Below, piece after piece: positions 1-8,466 of a stretch of DNA of 64,000 nt (positions are counted from its first letter, which is position 1; each line of letters opens with the position of its first letter). A model generated the notes under the pieces. The model made no database searches. It had not been told where the DNA came from and saw nothing but the letters and a program-made list of their open reading frames with translations. The translations under genes and the position numbers were made by a program. The DNA is from Citrobacter amalonaticus Y19. Its GTDB lineage: Bacteria > Pseudomonadota > Gammaproteobacteria > Enterobacterales > Enterobacteriaceae. The stretch spans positions 496,001 through 560,000 of the forward strand of contig NZ_CP011132.1 of NCBI RefSeq assembly GCF_000981805.1, given 5' to 3'.

Positions 1-287
1 AGTTGCTGACCGCGTTGGTTAAGTTGACTGTCTGCGGGCTTTTGTTCGCGAACGCGTTTTGCCATCCACTTCCACCAAAGCCAGGCGGAAAGCAGCGTTA
101 AGAGGGCAAAGATAACGCCTTGCCATTCCCAGTCGACGGGCAATAGCCAGACCAGCATGCCGGTAATGACCGCCGCGACGCCACTCCACAACAGATAACC
201 GTTGCCGCCCAGCATTTCAGCGGCCAGAAGCAGGCCACCGAGGCTGAGCCAGAAAATATGGGGATGCCCCACAATCATCTCGATCAT
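1..287 (-). CDS. ybbJ: NfeD-like inner-membrane protein YbbJ (5' part, cut by window edge)
   Basis: Only the first ~95 residues are present; the gene runs off the left edge. The start ATG (285-287) overlaps the qmcA stop codon as TAATG, so the two are translationally coupled. The visible protein begins MIEMIVGHPH and has three closely spaced hydrophobic segments (about residues 11-28, 34-50, 56-73), then a basic stretch (KWMAKRVREQK) leading to what in the family is a C-terminal OB-fold (NfeD) domain outside the window. NfeD-family proteins pair with SPFH/band-7 proteins, which fits the adjacent qmcA. Identity with E. coli YbbJ is recalled, not searched. Confidence 0.9.
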   Translation of the reverse strand, partial: MIEMIVGHPHIFWLSLGGLLLAAEMLGGNGYLLWSGVAAVITGMLVWLLPVDWEWQGVIFALLTLLSAWLWWKWMAKRVREQKPADSQLNQRGQQ

Positions 288-1201
288 TATTTTTTCCGTT
301 CGCTGGCACTGTCCTTGATCAGTTCTGCGATCCCGGCAATGGAGCCCATCAGGCTGCTGGCATCGAGTGGCATCATGACCACCTTACTGTTACTGGACGA
401 GCCGATTTGCTGCAGCGCTTCGGTATATTTCTGCGCCACAAAGTAGTTCACCGCCTGAATATCACCGGAGGCGATTGCTTCAGACACCATTTTGGTGGCG
501 CGGGCTTCCGCTTCGGCGGAACGTTCGCGGGCTTCTGCCTGTAAAAATGCCGACTGACGGTCACCTTCGGCAATCAAAATTTTCGACTGTTTTTCACCCT
601 CGGCTTTGACGATTTCCGCCTGGCGGACCCCTTCAGCTTCAAGGATATAGGCACGTTTGGTACGCTCCGCTTTCATCTGCGCGTTCATTGCGCCGATCAG
701 TTCAGCCGGGGGGCGAACGTCGCGAATTTCAATACGGGTAATTTTGATTCCCCAGGGATTGGTGGCCTCATCAACAATGTGCAGCAGGCGCGTGTTGATG
801 TTGTCGCGTTGGGAGAGCATTTCATCAAGCTCCATGGAGCCCAATACAGTACGGATGTTGGTCATGGTCAGATTGATGATAGCCAGCTCCAGGTTGCTGA
901 CTTCATACGCGGCTTTCGGCGCATCAATGACCTGAATAAAACAGACCGCATCAATCGAAACGTTGGCGTTATCTTTCGAGATAACTTCCTGCGAGGGAAT
1001 ATCCAGCACCTGTTCCATCATATTAATTTTACGACCAACACGGTCCATGAACGGAACGACAAGGCTCAAACCGGGTTGCAGCGTGCGGGTGTAGCGTCCG
1101 AAACGCTCCACCGTCCACTGATATCCCTGAGGGACAATTTTCACGCCGGCACCGACGATCACCAGCGCGACAAAAATGAGAATAGGAATAACGATAAGCA
1201 T
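287..1201 (-). CDS. qmcA: SPFH/band-7 membrane protein QmcA
   Basis: 304 residues. An N-terminal membrane segment (about residues 2-20) is followed by the SPFH (stomatin/prohibitin) domain (about 20-190) and an alanine/glutamate-rich coiled coil with repeated AEG.RQ segments (about 190-250). In E. coli QmcA forms membrane microdomain assemblies and was isolated as a multicopy suppressor linked to FtsH/HtpX membrane-protein quality control. An upstream in-frame start would add nine residues (MDSSTGGFS), but the ATG at 1199-1201 is preceded by a strong AGGAGG site and matches the E. coli N terminus, so I use it. It is the first gene of a two-gene unit with ybbJ and is transcribed divergently from fetA. 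Confidence 0.95.
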   Translation of the reverse strand: MLIVIPILIFVALVIVGAGVKIVPQGYQWTVERFGRYTRTLQPGLSLVVPFMDRVGRKINMMEQVLDIPSQEVISKDNANVSIDAVCFIQVIDAPKAAYEVSNLELAIINLTMTNIRTVLGSMELDEMLSQRDNINTRLLHIVDEATNPWGIKITRIEIRDVRPPAELIGAMNAQMKAERTKRAYILEAEGVRQAEIVKAEGEKQSKILIAEGDRQSAFLQAEARERSAEAEARATKMVSEAIASGDIQAVNYFVAQKYTEALQQIGSSSNSKVVMMPLDASSLMGSIAGIAELIKDSASERKK

Positions 1202-1346
1202 TGAAAAACCTCCTGTTGAACTGTCCATGATGTCGTGACTGACGACGCTACTCTTGAAATTATACCTGATTCATTAAAGAGAGTTCCCCTCCCGTTAATT
1301 AGAGGGATACACTATTTTGCGATAAAACGCGAAAACAGGATAGACA

Positions 1347-2018
1347 ATGCGTGAAAATAGTATTTTGTTGCAGTTAAACAATGTGGGTTACCAGGTCGGG
1401 ACCACGAAAATTCTGAATAACATCAGTTTTGACTTACGTCCTGGTGAATTTAAATTAATAACCGGACCTTCCGGCTGTGGAAAAAGTACGTTACTGAAGA
1501 TTATCGCGTCGTTGCTCAGTCCGACTCGCGGCGAGATCCTCTTTGCCGGGGAGGACATCACCACGCTCAACCCGGAAAACTACCGCCAGCACGTCTCGTA
1601 TTGCGCGCAGACGCCCGCGCTGTTTGGCGATACCGTCTACGATAATCTGATCTTCCCCTGGCAAATCCGCAACCAGCGTCCTGACCCCGCTGCTTTTCTT
1701 GCTGACCTGGCCCGTTTTCAGTTGCCGGAGACGATTCTGGCGAAAAATATCAACGAACTCTCCGGCGGAGAAAAACAGCGCATTTCCCTGATCCGCAATT
1801 TACAGTTTTTGCCGCAGGTTTTACTGCTTGATGAAATCACCAGCGCGCTGGATGAAAGCAATAAGCGCAATGTGAATGAGATTATTCATCACTATGCTCG
1901 CGACAAGCAGACAGGCGTATTGTGGGTGACTCACGATAAAGACGAAATTAATCATGCGGATGAAATAATCACCCTGATGCCGCATGCCGGAGAAATGCAG
2001 GAAGCGCGTAATGAATGA
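1347..2018 (+). CDS. fetA: Iron export ABC transporter ATP-binding protein FetA
   Basis: 223-residue ABC ATPase. Walker A GPSGCGKS lies at residues 40-47, the signature LSGGEKQ near 138-144, and the Walker B stretch VLLLDEITSAL near 156-166. An AGGA ribosome site precedes the ATG. With FetB it forms the FetAB (YbbLM) system, which in E. coli exports iron and raises resistance to hydrogen peroxide. The 145-bp gap from the divergent qmcA must hold promoters for both; I did not see a clear regulator site in it. The 3' end overlaps fetB by 8 nt, indicating a coupled operon. Confidence 0.95.
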   Translation: MRENSILLQLNNVGYQVGTTKILNNISFDLRPGEFKLITGPSGCGKSTLLKIIASLLSPTRGEILFAGEDITTLNPENYRQHVSYCAQTPALFGDTVYDNLIFPWQIRNQRPDPAAFLADLARFQLPETILAKNINELSGGEKQRISLIRNLQFLPQVLLLDEITSALDESNKRNVNEIIHHYARDKQTGVLWVTHDKDEINHADEIITLMPHAGEMQEARNE

Positions 2019-2790
2019 ACATAATATTACCAACGAGTCACTGGCATTAGCGATGATGCTGGTGGTGGTGGCAATGCTGATAAGCCACAAAGAGAAACTG
2101 GCGCTGGAGAAAGATATTCTCTGGAGCGTCGCTCGCGCTGTCGTTCAGCTTATTATTGTCGGTTATGTCCTGAAATATATCTTCGCGGTTAATCATGCCG
2201 TCCTGACGTTACTGATGGTGCTATTTATCTGTTTCAACGCCGCGTATAACGCGCAGAAACGCAGTAAGTATATTGATAAAGCGTTTCTTTCCTCGTTTAT
2301 TGCCATCACGACGGGGGCGGGGTTAACGCTGGCGGTGCTGGTGCTGTCGGGTTCGATCGAATTTATCCCGATGCAGGTGATCCCCATCTCCGGGATGATT
2401 GCCGGTAATGCGATGGTGGCCGTCGGGTTGTGCTACAACAATCTTGGTCAGCGTTTTAGCAGCGAACAGCAGCAGATTCAGGAGAAACTCAGCCTCGGCG
2501 CGACGCCGAAAATGGCATCTGCCGGATTGATCCGCGACAGCATTCGTGCCTCGCTGATCCCGACGATCGACTCCGCGAAAACGGTCGGACTGGTGAGTCT
2601 GCCAGGGATGATGTCAGGACTGATCTTTGCCGGTATCGATCCGGTCAAAGCGATTAAATATCAGATCATGGTGACGTTTATGCTGCTCTCAACGGCGAGT
2701 CTGTCGACCATCATTGCCTGCTATTTAACCTATCGGAAGTTCTATAATTCGCGTCACCAACTGGTGGTGACGCATTTAAAGAAATCGTAA
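2011..2790 (+). CDS. fetB: Iron export ABC transporter permease FetB
   Basis: 259-residue multi-spanning inner-membrane protein of the UPF0014/FetB family, permease partner of FetA. The protein starts MNEHNITNES; an ATG nine codons upstream inside fetA is less likely because the chosen ATG (2011) gives the E. coli FetB length and an 8-nt overlap with fetA. About six or seven hydrophobic helices are visible, with the conserved segment AGNAMVAVGLCYNNLGQR in the middle and the cytoplasmic loop QEKLSLGATPKMAS that likely contacts the ATPase. A REP-type element follows the stop codon. Confidence 0.95.
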   Translation: MNEHNITNESLALAMMLVVVAMLISHKEKLALEKDILWSVARAVVQLIIVGYVLKYIFAVNHAVLTLLMVLFICFNAAYNAQKRSKYIDKAFLSSFIAITTGAGLTLAVLVLSGSIEFIPMQVIPISGMIAGNAMVAVGLCYNNLGQRFSSEQQQIQEKLSLGATPKMASAGLIRDSIRASLIPTIDSAKTVGLVSLPGMMSGLIFAGIDPVKAIKYQIMVTFMLLSTASLSTIIACYLTYRKFYNSRHQLVVTHLKKS

Positions 2791-2797
2791 TGGAGAT

Positions 2798-2877
2798 TGC
2801 CGGATGGCGGCTGAAGCCTTATCCGGCCTACAGATGAGTTCTGGTTGTCGACCCGATAAGCGTAGCGCCATCGGGCA
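2798..2877. repeat. REP pair (BIME) between fetB and cnoX
   Basis: Two REP-like hairpin units in opposite orientation: 2798-2831 (TGCCGGATGGCGG...CCGGCCTAC type) and 2852-2877 (CCCGATAAGCG...CATCGGGCA type). They lie between the convergent 3' ends of fetB and cnoX, the usual place for BIMEs in enterics, where they can stabilise mRNA 3' ends and bind gyrase or IHF. Confidence 0.8.
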
Positions 2878-2884
2878 ACAAAGA

Positions 2885-3739
2885 TCAGTACAACAACGCG
2901 TACAGCTGACGACGATATTTTGACGCCAGCGCGTCGCCAGTACCCAGCGCGGCAAGAATTTCCTGGAACGTTTTACGCGCCTGACCGTCTGCGGCGGCGA
3001 GATCTTTCTTCAGATGGCTGAACAGCAGTTCCAGCGCTTCTTCGTTGCGTCCGACCTGGTGCAGTTGCAGCGCCAGCTGCGCAGCCAGTGCGGCATCCTG
3101 CGGATTTTCCGCCACCTGCTGTTGCAGTAGCTGAATCTCTGGCGTATCCGCCGCCTGTTTTAACAGTTCAATCTGCGCAACCAGTCCCTGATAGCGGGTG
3201 TCCTGATCCTGTAGCGGAATGGTTTTCAGCACGGCTTCCGCGTCTTCAGAACGGTTGAGGGCGATTTGTGTTTCCGCCAGCAGCAGGCCGATTTCACCAT
3301 TCTGGTTAGACAGTTGCCAGGCATCTTTGAGCAGCGGCAGCGCTTCAATGTAGTTGCCTTCCTGCATCAGTTGCATGGCCTGTTGCGCTTTCAGTTCTTC
3401 TTCACGCGGCAACACTTTGTCGAGCAGAGCACGAATCGCCTCTTCCGGCTGCGGTCCCTGGAAGCCGTCAACCGGCTGACCGTTCTGGAACAGATAGACG
3501 GTCGGAATGGCGCGCAGACCAAACTGAGAGGCGATCACCTGCTCGGCATCGCAGTCGAGTTTCGCCAGAATAAATTGACCGTTGTACTGCGCAGCAAGGC
3601 TTTCGAGCACCGGCGTCAACTGCAGGCAGTGCTGGCTGCGTTCAGACCAGAAGTAGAACAGGACCGGCGTGGTCATCGACTGTTCTAAGGTCTGTTGCAG
3701 GTTCGATTCGTTAATGTTGACAATATTCTGTGTGGACAT
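2885..3739 (-). CDS. cnoX: Chaperedoxin CnoX (YbbN)
   Basis: 284 residues, the same length as E. coli CnoX. An N-terminal thioredoxin fold (about 1-110) is followed by TPR-type helical repeats (about 115-284). The active-site position reads S35-Q-H-C38 rather than CXXC, and a second cysteine is C63 (KLDCDAEQ), as in E. coli. The family member of E. coli is a holdase activated by HOCl that protects substrates from aggregation and hands them to GroEL or DnaK/J, forming mixed disulfides through C63. The missing first cysteine explains the lack of classical thioredoxin reductase activity. Transcribed toward fetB, upstream of ybbO in the opposite end-to-start order (ybbO then cnoX). Confidence 0.96.
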   Translation of the reverse strand: MSTQNIVNINESNLQQTLEQSMTTPVLFYFWSERSQHCLQLTPVLESLAAQYNGQFILAKLDCDAEQVIASQFGLRAIPTVYLFQNGQPVDGFQGPQPEEAIRALLDKVLPREEELKAQQAMQLMQEGNYIEALPLLKDAWQLSNQNGEIGLLLAETQIALNRSEDAEAVLKTIPLQDQDTRYQGLVAQIELLKQAADTPEIQLLQQQVAENPQDAALAAQLALQLHQVGRNEEALELLFSHLKKDLAAADGQARKTFQEILAALGTGDALASKYRRQLYALLY

Positions 3740-3798
3740 GGAGTCACTCTCTTGTGTCGATTTCTTTTTTACATGGGGGCTGACGCGCGCGCTTCAAC

Positions 3799-4569
3799 TC
3801 ATCCGTGCAAAATTTTGTCCATCAGGCGTCCCGGCAGCAGGCGTTTGAGCAGCATGACGGCCCAGGTCACCAGCGTGACCGGATAACGGAGTTTGGGTTT
3901 ATCGCTGATAAAAGCATGGCGCACTTTGGCGACCACGGCTTCAGGATCGAGCGTAAAACGAGCGGCAATACCGGGGTTTTCCACCGGTTTGTCATTCTGG
4001 GTCTGGTTAACGTTTTCGGTAAAACGGGTGCGGATGGGGCCGGGTTCAATCAGGCTGACTTTAATTCCGCTGTGACGCAGCTCCATGCGCAACGCATCTG
4101 ACCAGGCTTCCAGCGCGTATTTGCTGGCCGCGTAGGCGCCGCGCCCGGGGGTTGAGATTAGCCCCATCACCGAGGAGGTCATCACGATCCGACCTTCGCC
4201 GTGCGGCAGCATGGCCGGTAACAGGCGCATGGTGAGTTGGTGCGCGCCAAAGAAATTGGTGGAAAATTGCTGCTCCATCTGCGCGCGGCTGATGGTGGTC
4301 AGTGGACCGTAAACACCGTATCCGGCATTGTTAAAGATCCCGTATAAGCAGTTATCGGTCAGGGCGATCACCTCGTCAGCGGCGCGATCCACGCTCTCGG
4401 GAGAGTCGAGGTCAATCAATACGCCGGTAAATCCCATGTTATTCATGCGTGTGACATCGTCGGGTTTGCGGCAGCCGGCGAGAACCTGAAAGCCCTGGCG
4501 CTTCAGCTCAAGCGCGCTTTCCAGGCCGATGCCGCTGGAACATCCTGTTATTAAGACCGATTTTTGCAT
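3799..4569 (-). CDS. ybbO: Short-chain dehydrogenase/reductase YbbO
   Basis: 256-residue classical SDR. The cofactor motif TGCSSGIG is at residues 8-15, NNAG lies near 91-94, and the catalytic YAASK with an upstream serine (TSSVMG) lies near 140-160. E. coli YbbO is an NADP-dependent aldehyde reductase able to reduce medium and long-chain aldehydes; the same role is inferred here. It begins 28 bp after the tesA stop in the same direction, suggesting a tesA-ybbO-cnoX transcription unit. E. coli annotations sometimes add 13 residues upstream, but no in-frame ATG exists there in this sequence. Confidence 0.93.
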   Translation of the reverse strand: MQKSVLITGCSSGIGLESALELKRQGFQVLAGCRKPDDVTRMNNMGFTGVLIDLDSPESVDRAADEVIALTDNCLYGIFNNAGYGVYGPLTTISRAQMEQQFSTNFFGAHQLTMRLLPAMLPHGEGRIVMTSSVMGLISTPGRGAYAASKYALEAWSDALRMELRHSGIKVSLIEPGPIRTRFTENVNQTQNDKPVENPGIAARFTLDPEAVVAKVRHAFISDKPKLRYPVTLVTWAVMLLKRLLPGRLMDKILHG

Positions 4570-4597
4570 AACTTTACCTGTCAGGATCTCCGTTGAA

Positions 4598-5224
4598 TTA
4601 AGACTCGTGTTTTACTAAAGGACTCAACTGCTTCGCCATCCAGTCGGCAATAAACGGCTGGGCATCGCGATTAGGATGAATACCATCATCCTGCATCCAT
4701 TGCGGTTTTAGATAGACCTCTTCCATAAAAAAGGGTAACAGAGGAATATCAAACTCTTTGGCGAGCTTTGGATAGAGCGCGCTGAAGGTTTCATTATACC
4801 GACGACCGTAGTTTGCGGGCAGGCGAATTTGCATCAGCAGCGGTTCGGCGTTCGCCGCCTTAACGTCCTGCACGATGGTACGCAGCGTCTGTTCGGTCTG
4901 TTGCGGCGCAAAGCCGCGCAGTCCATCGTTGCCACCCAGCTCAACCAGCACCCAGCGCGGTTGATGCTGTTTGAGCAGCGCAGGCAGACGCGCCAGCGCT
5001 TGCTGGGAGGTGTCGCCGCTGATGCTGGCGTTCACCACGGTGGTTTTGCTCTGCCATTTATCGCTGAGCAGCGCAGGCCAGGCGGCACTGGCGGACATTC
5101 GGTATCCGGCGCTCAGACTGTCGCCGAGGATTAACAACGTGTCAGCCGCAGCGGCCCGACAGGTAAACAGGATCAGAAACAGGAAAGGCAAATGCCAGCG
5201 GAAAACATTGTTGAAGTTCATCAT
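4598..5224 (-). CDS. tesA: Multifunctional acyl-CoA thioesterase I / protease I / lysophospholipase L1
   Basis: 208-residue periplasmic SGNH hydrolase. A signal peptide (residues 1-26, cleavage after AAA) precedes the Ser block GDSLSAGY (Ser36, i.e. Ser10 of the mature protein), the Gly/Asn blocks (GGNDGLRG) and the C-terminal catalytic DGIHPN. It hydrolyses acyl-CoA, lysophospholipid and small esters. The start chosen is the first of two adjacent ATG codons, matching E. coli; a start ten codons upstream is less likely. Its 5' end overlaps the 5' end of the divergent ybbA by 33 bp, so each gene's translation start lies within the other's coding region. Confidence 0.96.
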   Translation of the reverse strand: MMNFNNVFRWHLPFLFLILFTCRAAAADTLLILGDSLSAGYRMSASAAWPALLSDKWQSKTTVVNASISGDTSQQALARLPALLKQHQPRWVLVELGGNDGLRGFAPQQTEQTLRTIVQDVKAANAEPLLMQIRLPANYGRRYNETFSALYPKLAKEFDIPLLPFFMEEVYLKPQWMQDDGIHPNRDAQPFIADWMAKQLSPLVKHES

Positions 5225-5878
5225 CTTAAGAAGTCCGTCGGTCAGGGGGAGCACGAGCTTTCCATCCTTACCGGAGTTGACCTGGTTGTCAAACGCGCCG
5301 AGACCATTGCGCTGATTGGCGAGTCGGGCTCAGGGAAATCCACGCTGCTGGCGATCCTCGCCGGACTGGATGACGGTACCGACGGCGAAGTCAATCTGGT
5401 GGGGAAACCGTTGCATCAGATGGATGAAGAGGCCCGGGCCCAGCTACGCGCGCAGCATGTCGGCTTTGTCTTTCAGTCATTTATGCTGATTCCCACGCTG
5501 AACGCGCTGGAGAACGTTGAACTTCCCGCACTGCTGCGCGGTGAAAACAGCGGACAAAGTAAAGCAGGGGCGAAAGCACTGCTTGAGCAACTGGGGCTGG
5601 GTAAGCGTCTGGACCATCTTCCGGCACAACTTTCCGGAGGTGAGCAGCAGCGCGTGGCGCTGGCGCGCGCCTTTAATGGCCGCCCGGATGTACTGTTTGC
5701 CGACGAGCCGACGGGTAACCTCGACCGGCAGACCGGCGAGAAAATTGCCGATCTGCTCTTTTCGCTTAACCGCGAGCATGGCACCACGCTAATCCTGGTG
5801 ACTCACGATCCGCAACTGGCGGCGCGCTGCAACCGCCGACTGCGCCTGGTGAACGGACAGTTGCAGGAGGAGGCATGA
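5192..5878 (+). CDS. ybbA: ABC transporter ATP-binding protein YbbA
   Basis: 228-residue ATPase of the LolD/MacB (DUF214-associated) type. Walker A GESGSGKST is at about 41-49, LSGGEQQR near 147-154, and Walker B VLFADEPTGNLD near 167-178. An AGGAAAGG ribosome site precedes the ATG. It pairs with the membrane protein YbbP, whose ATG overlaps the ybbA stop (ATGA). The substrate is not established; the MacB/LolCDE-like architecture suggests mechanotransmission to the periplasm rather than transport across the inner membrane (inference). Confidence 0.95.
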   Translation: MPAENIVEVHHLKKSVGQGEHELSILTGVDLVVKRAETIALIGESGSGKSTLLAILAGLDDGTDGEVNLVGKPLHQMDEEARAQLRAQHVGFVFQSFMLIPTLNALENVELPALLRGENSGQSKAGAKALLEQLGLGKRLDHLPAQLSGGEQQRVALARAFNGRPDVLFADEPTGNLDRQTGEKIADLLFSLNREHGTTLILVTHDPQLAARCNRRLRLVNGQLQEEA

Positions 5879-8289
5879 TTGCACGCTGGTTCTGGCGCGA
5901 ATGGCGCTCGCCGTCGCTGCTGATTGTCTGGCTGGCGCTGAGTCTGGCGGTGGCCTGCGTGCTGGCGCTGGGCAATATCAGCGACCGGATGGAAAAAGGG
6001 TTAAGTCAGCAAAGCCGTGAATTTATGGCGGGTGACCGGGCGCTGCGCAGCTCGCGCGAGGTGCCGCAGGCGTGGCTTGACGAAGCGCATAAGCGTGGTC
6101 TGAAGGTGGGAGAGCAACTGACCTTTGCCACGATGACCTTTGCCGGTGACACGCCACAACTGGCGAATGTCAAAGCGGTTGATAATATCTACCCGATGTA
6201 CGGCGAGCTGGAAACCAACCCACCGGGACTCAAGCCGCTGCCGGGAACGGTACTGCTGGCACCGCGGTTGATGGCATTGCTGAACCTGAAAACCGGCGAC
6301 ACTCTGGATGTCGGCGACGCCACGCTGCGTATTGCCGGTGAAGTGGTGCAGGAGCCGGATTCCGGCTTTAATCCCTTCCAGATGGCCCCGCGCCTGTTAA
6401 TGAATACGGCGGATGTCGCGAAAACCGGTGCCGTACAGCCGGGCAGTCGCGTCACATGGCGTTATAAATTTGGCGGTACGCCGCAACAGCTTGATGGCTA
6501 TGAAAAGTGGTTGCTACCGCAGCTGAAACCGGAACATCGCTGGTACGGACTTGAGCAGGATGAAGGTGCGCTGGGTAAATCCCTTGAGCGTTCGCAACAA
6601 TTTCTCCTCCTTTCAGCGCTGTTAACGCTGTTGCTGGCCGTCGCTGCCGTCGCGGTGGCGATGAATCACTACTGTCGCAGTCGCTACGATCTGGTGGCGA
6701 TTCTGAAAACGCTCGGCGCGGGCAGGGCGCAACTGCGAAAACTGATCGTCGGGCAGTGGCTGATGGTGCTGGCCCTTTCCGCCGTAACCGGTGGGGCTAT
6801 CGGCCTGCTCTTCGAAAATATACTGATGGTGCTGCTCAAACCGGTGCTGCCTGCCGCGCTGCCGCCGGCCAGTCTCTGGCCGTGGATCTGGGCGTTGGGG
6901 ACCATGACGGTCATCTCGCTGCTGGTCGGTTTGCGTCCGTATCGCTTGTTACTCGCCACCCAGCCGCTGCGCGTGTTGCGTCGTGACGTGGTGGCAAACG
7001 TCTGGCCGCTGAAATTCTATTTGCCGATCGTGACCGTGGTGGTCGTGCTGTTACTGGCCGGATTAATGGGCGGAAGTCCGCTGCTGTGGGCGGTGCTGGC
7101 GGGCGCGGTGGTACTGGCGCTGCTGTGTGGCGTGCTGGGGTGGATGCTGCTGAACGTACTGCGCGGGATGACGCTGTCGGCGCTGCCGCTGCGCCTTGCG
7201 GTCAGTCGTCTGCTGCGTCAGCCGTGGTCGACGCTGAGTCAACTGTCGGCGTTTTCGCTGTCGTTTATGCTGCTGGCGCTGCTGCTGGTATTACGCGGCG
7301 ATCTGCTGGATCGCTGGCAGCAGCAGCTTCCGCCGGAAAGTCCCAACTATTTTCTGATCAACATTGCCCCTGAACAGGTGCCGCAGGTGAAGGCATTTCT
7401 CTCCGAGCATCAGGTGATCCCGGAAGCGTTCTACCCGATTGTACGGGCGCGGTTGACGGCGATAAACGACACGCCAACCGAAGGTGGGCAGGATGAGTCC
7501 CTGAATCGCGAGCTAAACCTGACCTGGCAGACGAGTCGTCCTGATCACAACCCGATCACCGCCGGCACCTGGCCGCCAGAAAAAGGCGAGGTGTCGATGG
7601 AAGAGGGGCTGGCAAAACGGCTGAACATCTCTTTGGGCGACAGGGTGACCTTTATGGGCGACACCCAGGAGTTCAGCGCGAAGGTCACCAGCCTGCGTCG
7701 GGTGGACTGGGAGAGCCTGCGACCCAACTTTTTCTTTATCTTCCCCTCCGGCGCGCTGGATGGACAGCCGCAAAGCTGGCTGACCAGCTTCCGCTGGGAA
7801 AACGGCAACGGCATGCTGACGCAGCTTAACCGTGAGTTCCCAACCATTAGCCTGTTAGACATTGGCGCGATCCTTAAGCAGGTGGGGCAGGTGCTGGAAC
7901 AGGTCAGTCGGGCGCTGGAAGTGATGGTCGTGCTGGTGACCGCCTGCGGCATGCTGCTGTTACTGGCGCAGGTGCAGGTCGGTATGCGTCAGCGCCATCA
8001 GGAATTGGTGGTCTGGCGTACATTAGGCGCGGGTAAGAAACTCCTGCGTACCACGCTGTGGTGTGAATTCGCCATGCTGGGGCTGGTCTCCGGGCTGGTG
8101 GCCTCCATCGGCGCGGAAACCGCGCTGGCGGTACTGCAAACCCAGGTATTTGACTTCCCGTGGGAACCTGACTGGCGCTTGTGGATTGTCCTGCCGGTCT
8201 GCGGCGCACTTTTACTTTCCCTTTGCGGAGGCTGGCTTGGTGTCCGTCTGTTGAAAGGGAAAGCACTGTTCCGCCAGTTTACTGTTTAA
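5875..8289 (+). CDS. ybbP: ABC transporter permease YbbP (FtsX/MacB-like)
   Basis: 804 residues. One N-terminal membrane helix (about 14-33) is followed by a large periplasmic domain, two FtsX-like helical modules (about 245-450, and 680-804 at the C terminus) and a second periplasmic region (about 490-660). This is the duplicated FtsX architecture with ten predicted helices. Each module contains the cytoplasmic KTLGAGRAQLRKL or RTLGAGKKLLRTT segment typical of these permeases. It works with YbbA. In E. coli K-12 the next gene is rhsD; here a porin follows instead. Confidence 0.94.
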   Translation: MIARWFWREWRSPSLLIVWLALSLAVACVLALGNISDRMEKGLSQQSREFMAGDRALRSSREVPQAWLDEAHKRGLKVGEQLTFATMTFAGDTPQLANVKAVDNIYPMYGELETNPPGLKPLPGTVLLAPRLMALLNLKTGDTLDVGDATLRIAGEVVQEPDSGFNPFQMAPRLLMNTADVAKTGAVQPGSRVTWRYKFGGTPQQLDGYEKWLLPQLKPEHRWYGLEQDEGALGKSLERSQQFLLLSALLTLLLAVAAVAVAMNHYCRSRYDLVAILKTLGAGRAQLRKLIVGQWLMVLALSAVTGGAIGLLFENILMVLLKPVLPAALPPASLWPWIWALGTMTVISLLVGLRPYRLLLATQPLRVLRRDVVANVWPLKFYLPIVTVVVVLLLAGLMGGSPLLWAVLAGAVVLALLCGVLGWMLLNVLRGMTLSALPLRLAVSRLLRQPWSTLSQLSAFSLSFMLLALLLVLRGDLLDRWQQQLPPESPNYFLINIAPEQVPQVKAFLSEHQVIPEAFYPIVRARLTAINDTPTEGGQDESLNRELNLTWQTSRPDHNPITAGTWPPEKGEVSMEEGLAKRLNISLGDRVTFMGDTQEFSAKVTSLRRVDWESLRPNFFFIFPSGALDGQPQSWLTSFRWENGNGMLTQLNREFPTISLLDIGAILKQVGQVLEQVSRALEVMVVLVTACGMLLLLAQVQVGMRQRHQELVVWRTLGAGKKLLRTTLWCEFAMLGLVSGLVASIGAETALAVLQTQVFDFPWEPDWRLWIVLPVCGALLLSLCGGWLGVRLLKGKALFRQFTV

Positions 8290-8302
8290 CGCCGTGATAA
8301 TG

Positions 8303-8335
8303 ACGCGCCGGTTTTTATGCTGGCGCGTACTTTCT
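8303..8335 (+). terminator. Possible terminator after ybbP
   Basis: A 7-bp perfect stem, ACGCGCC at 8303-8309 with GGCGCGT at 8322-8328, followed by a short T/C-rich tract. It lies 13 bp after the ybbP stop. The weak T tract keeps the confidence low. Confidence 0.45.
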
Positions 8336-8466
8336 TAGTAGCATAAATTGATAACCCCTCGCTGTTTAACGGCACAAATCATTAAAAACCCGCCAACACG
8401 TCAGTGTTAATACCAGTTAATATTCAATCGCTGAATAATTAGCAGGAAATCTATCAAGGAAAAATA

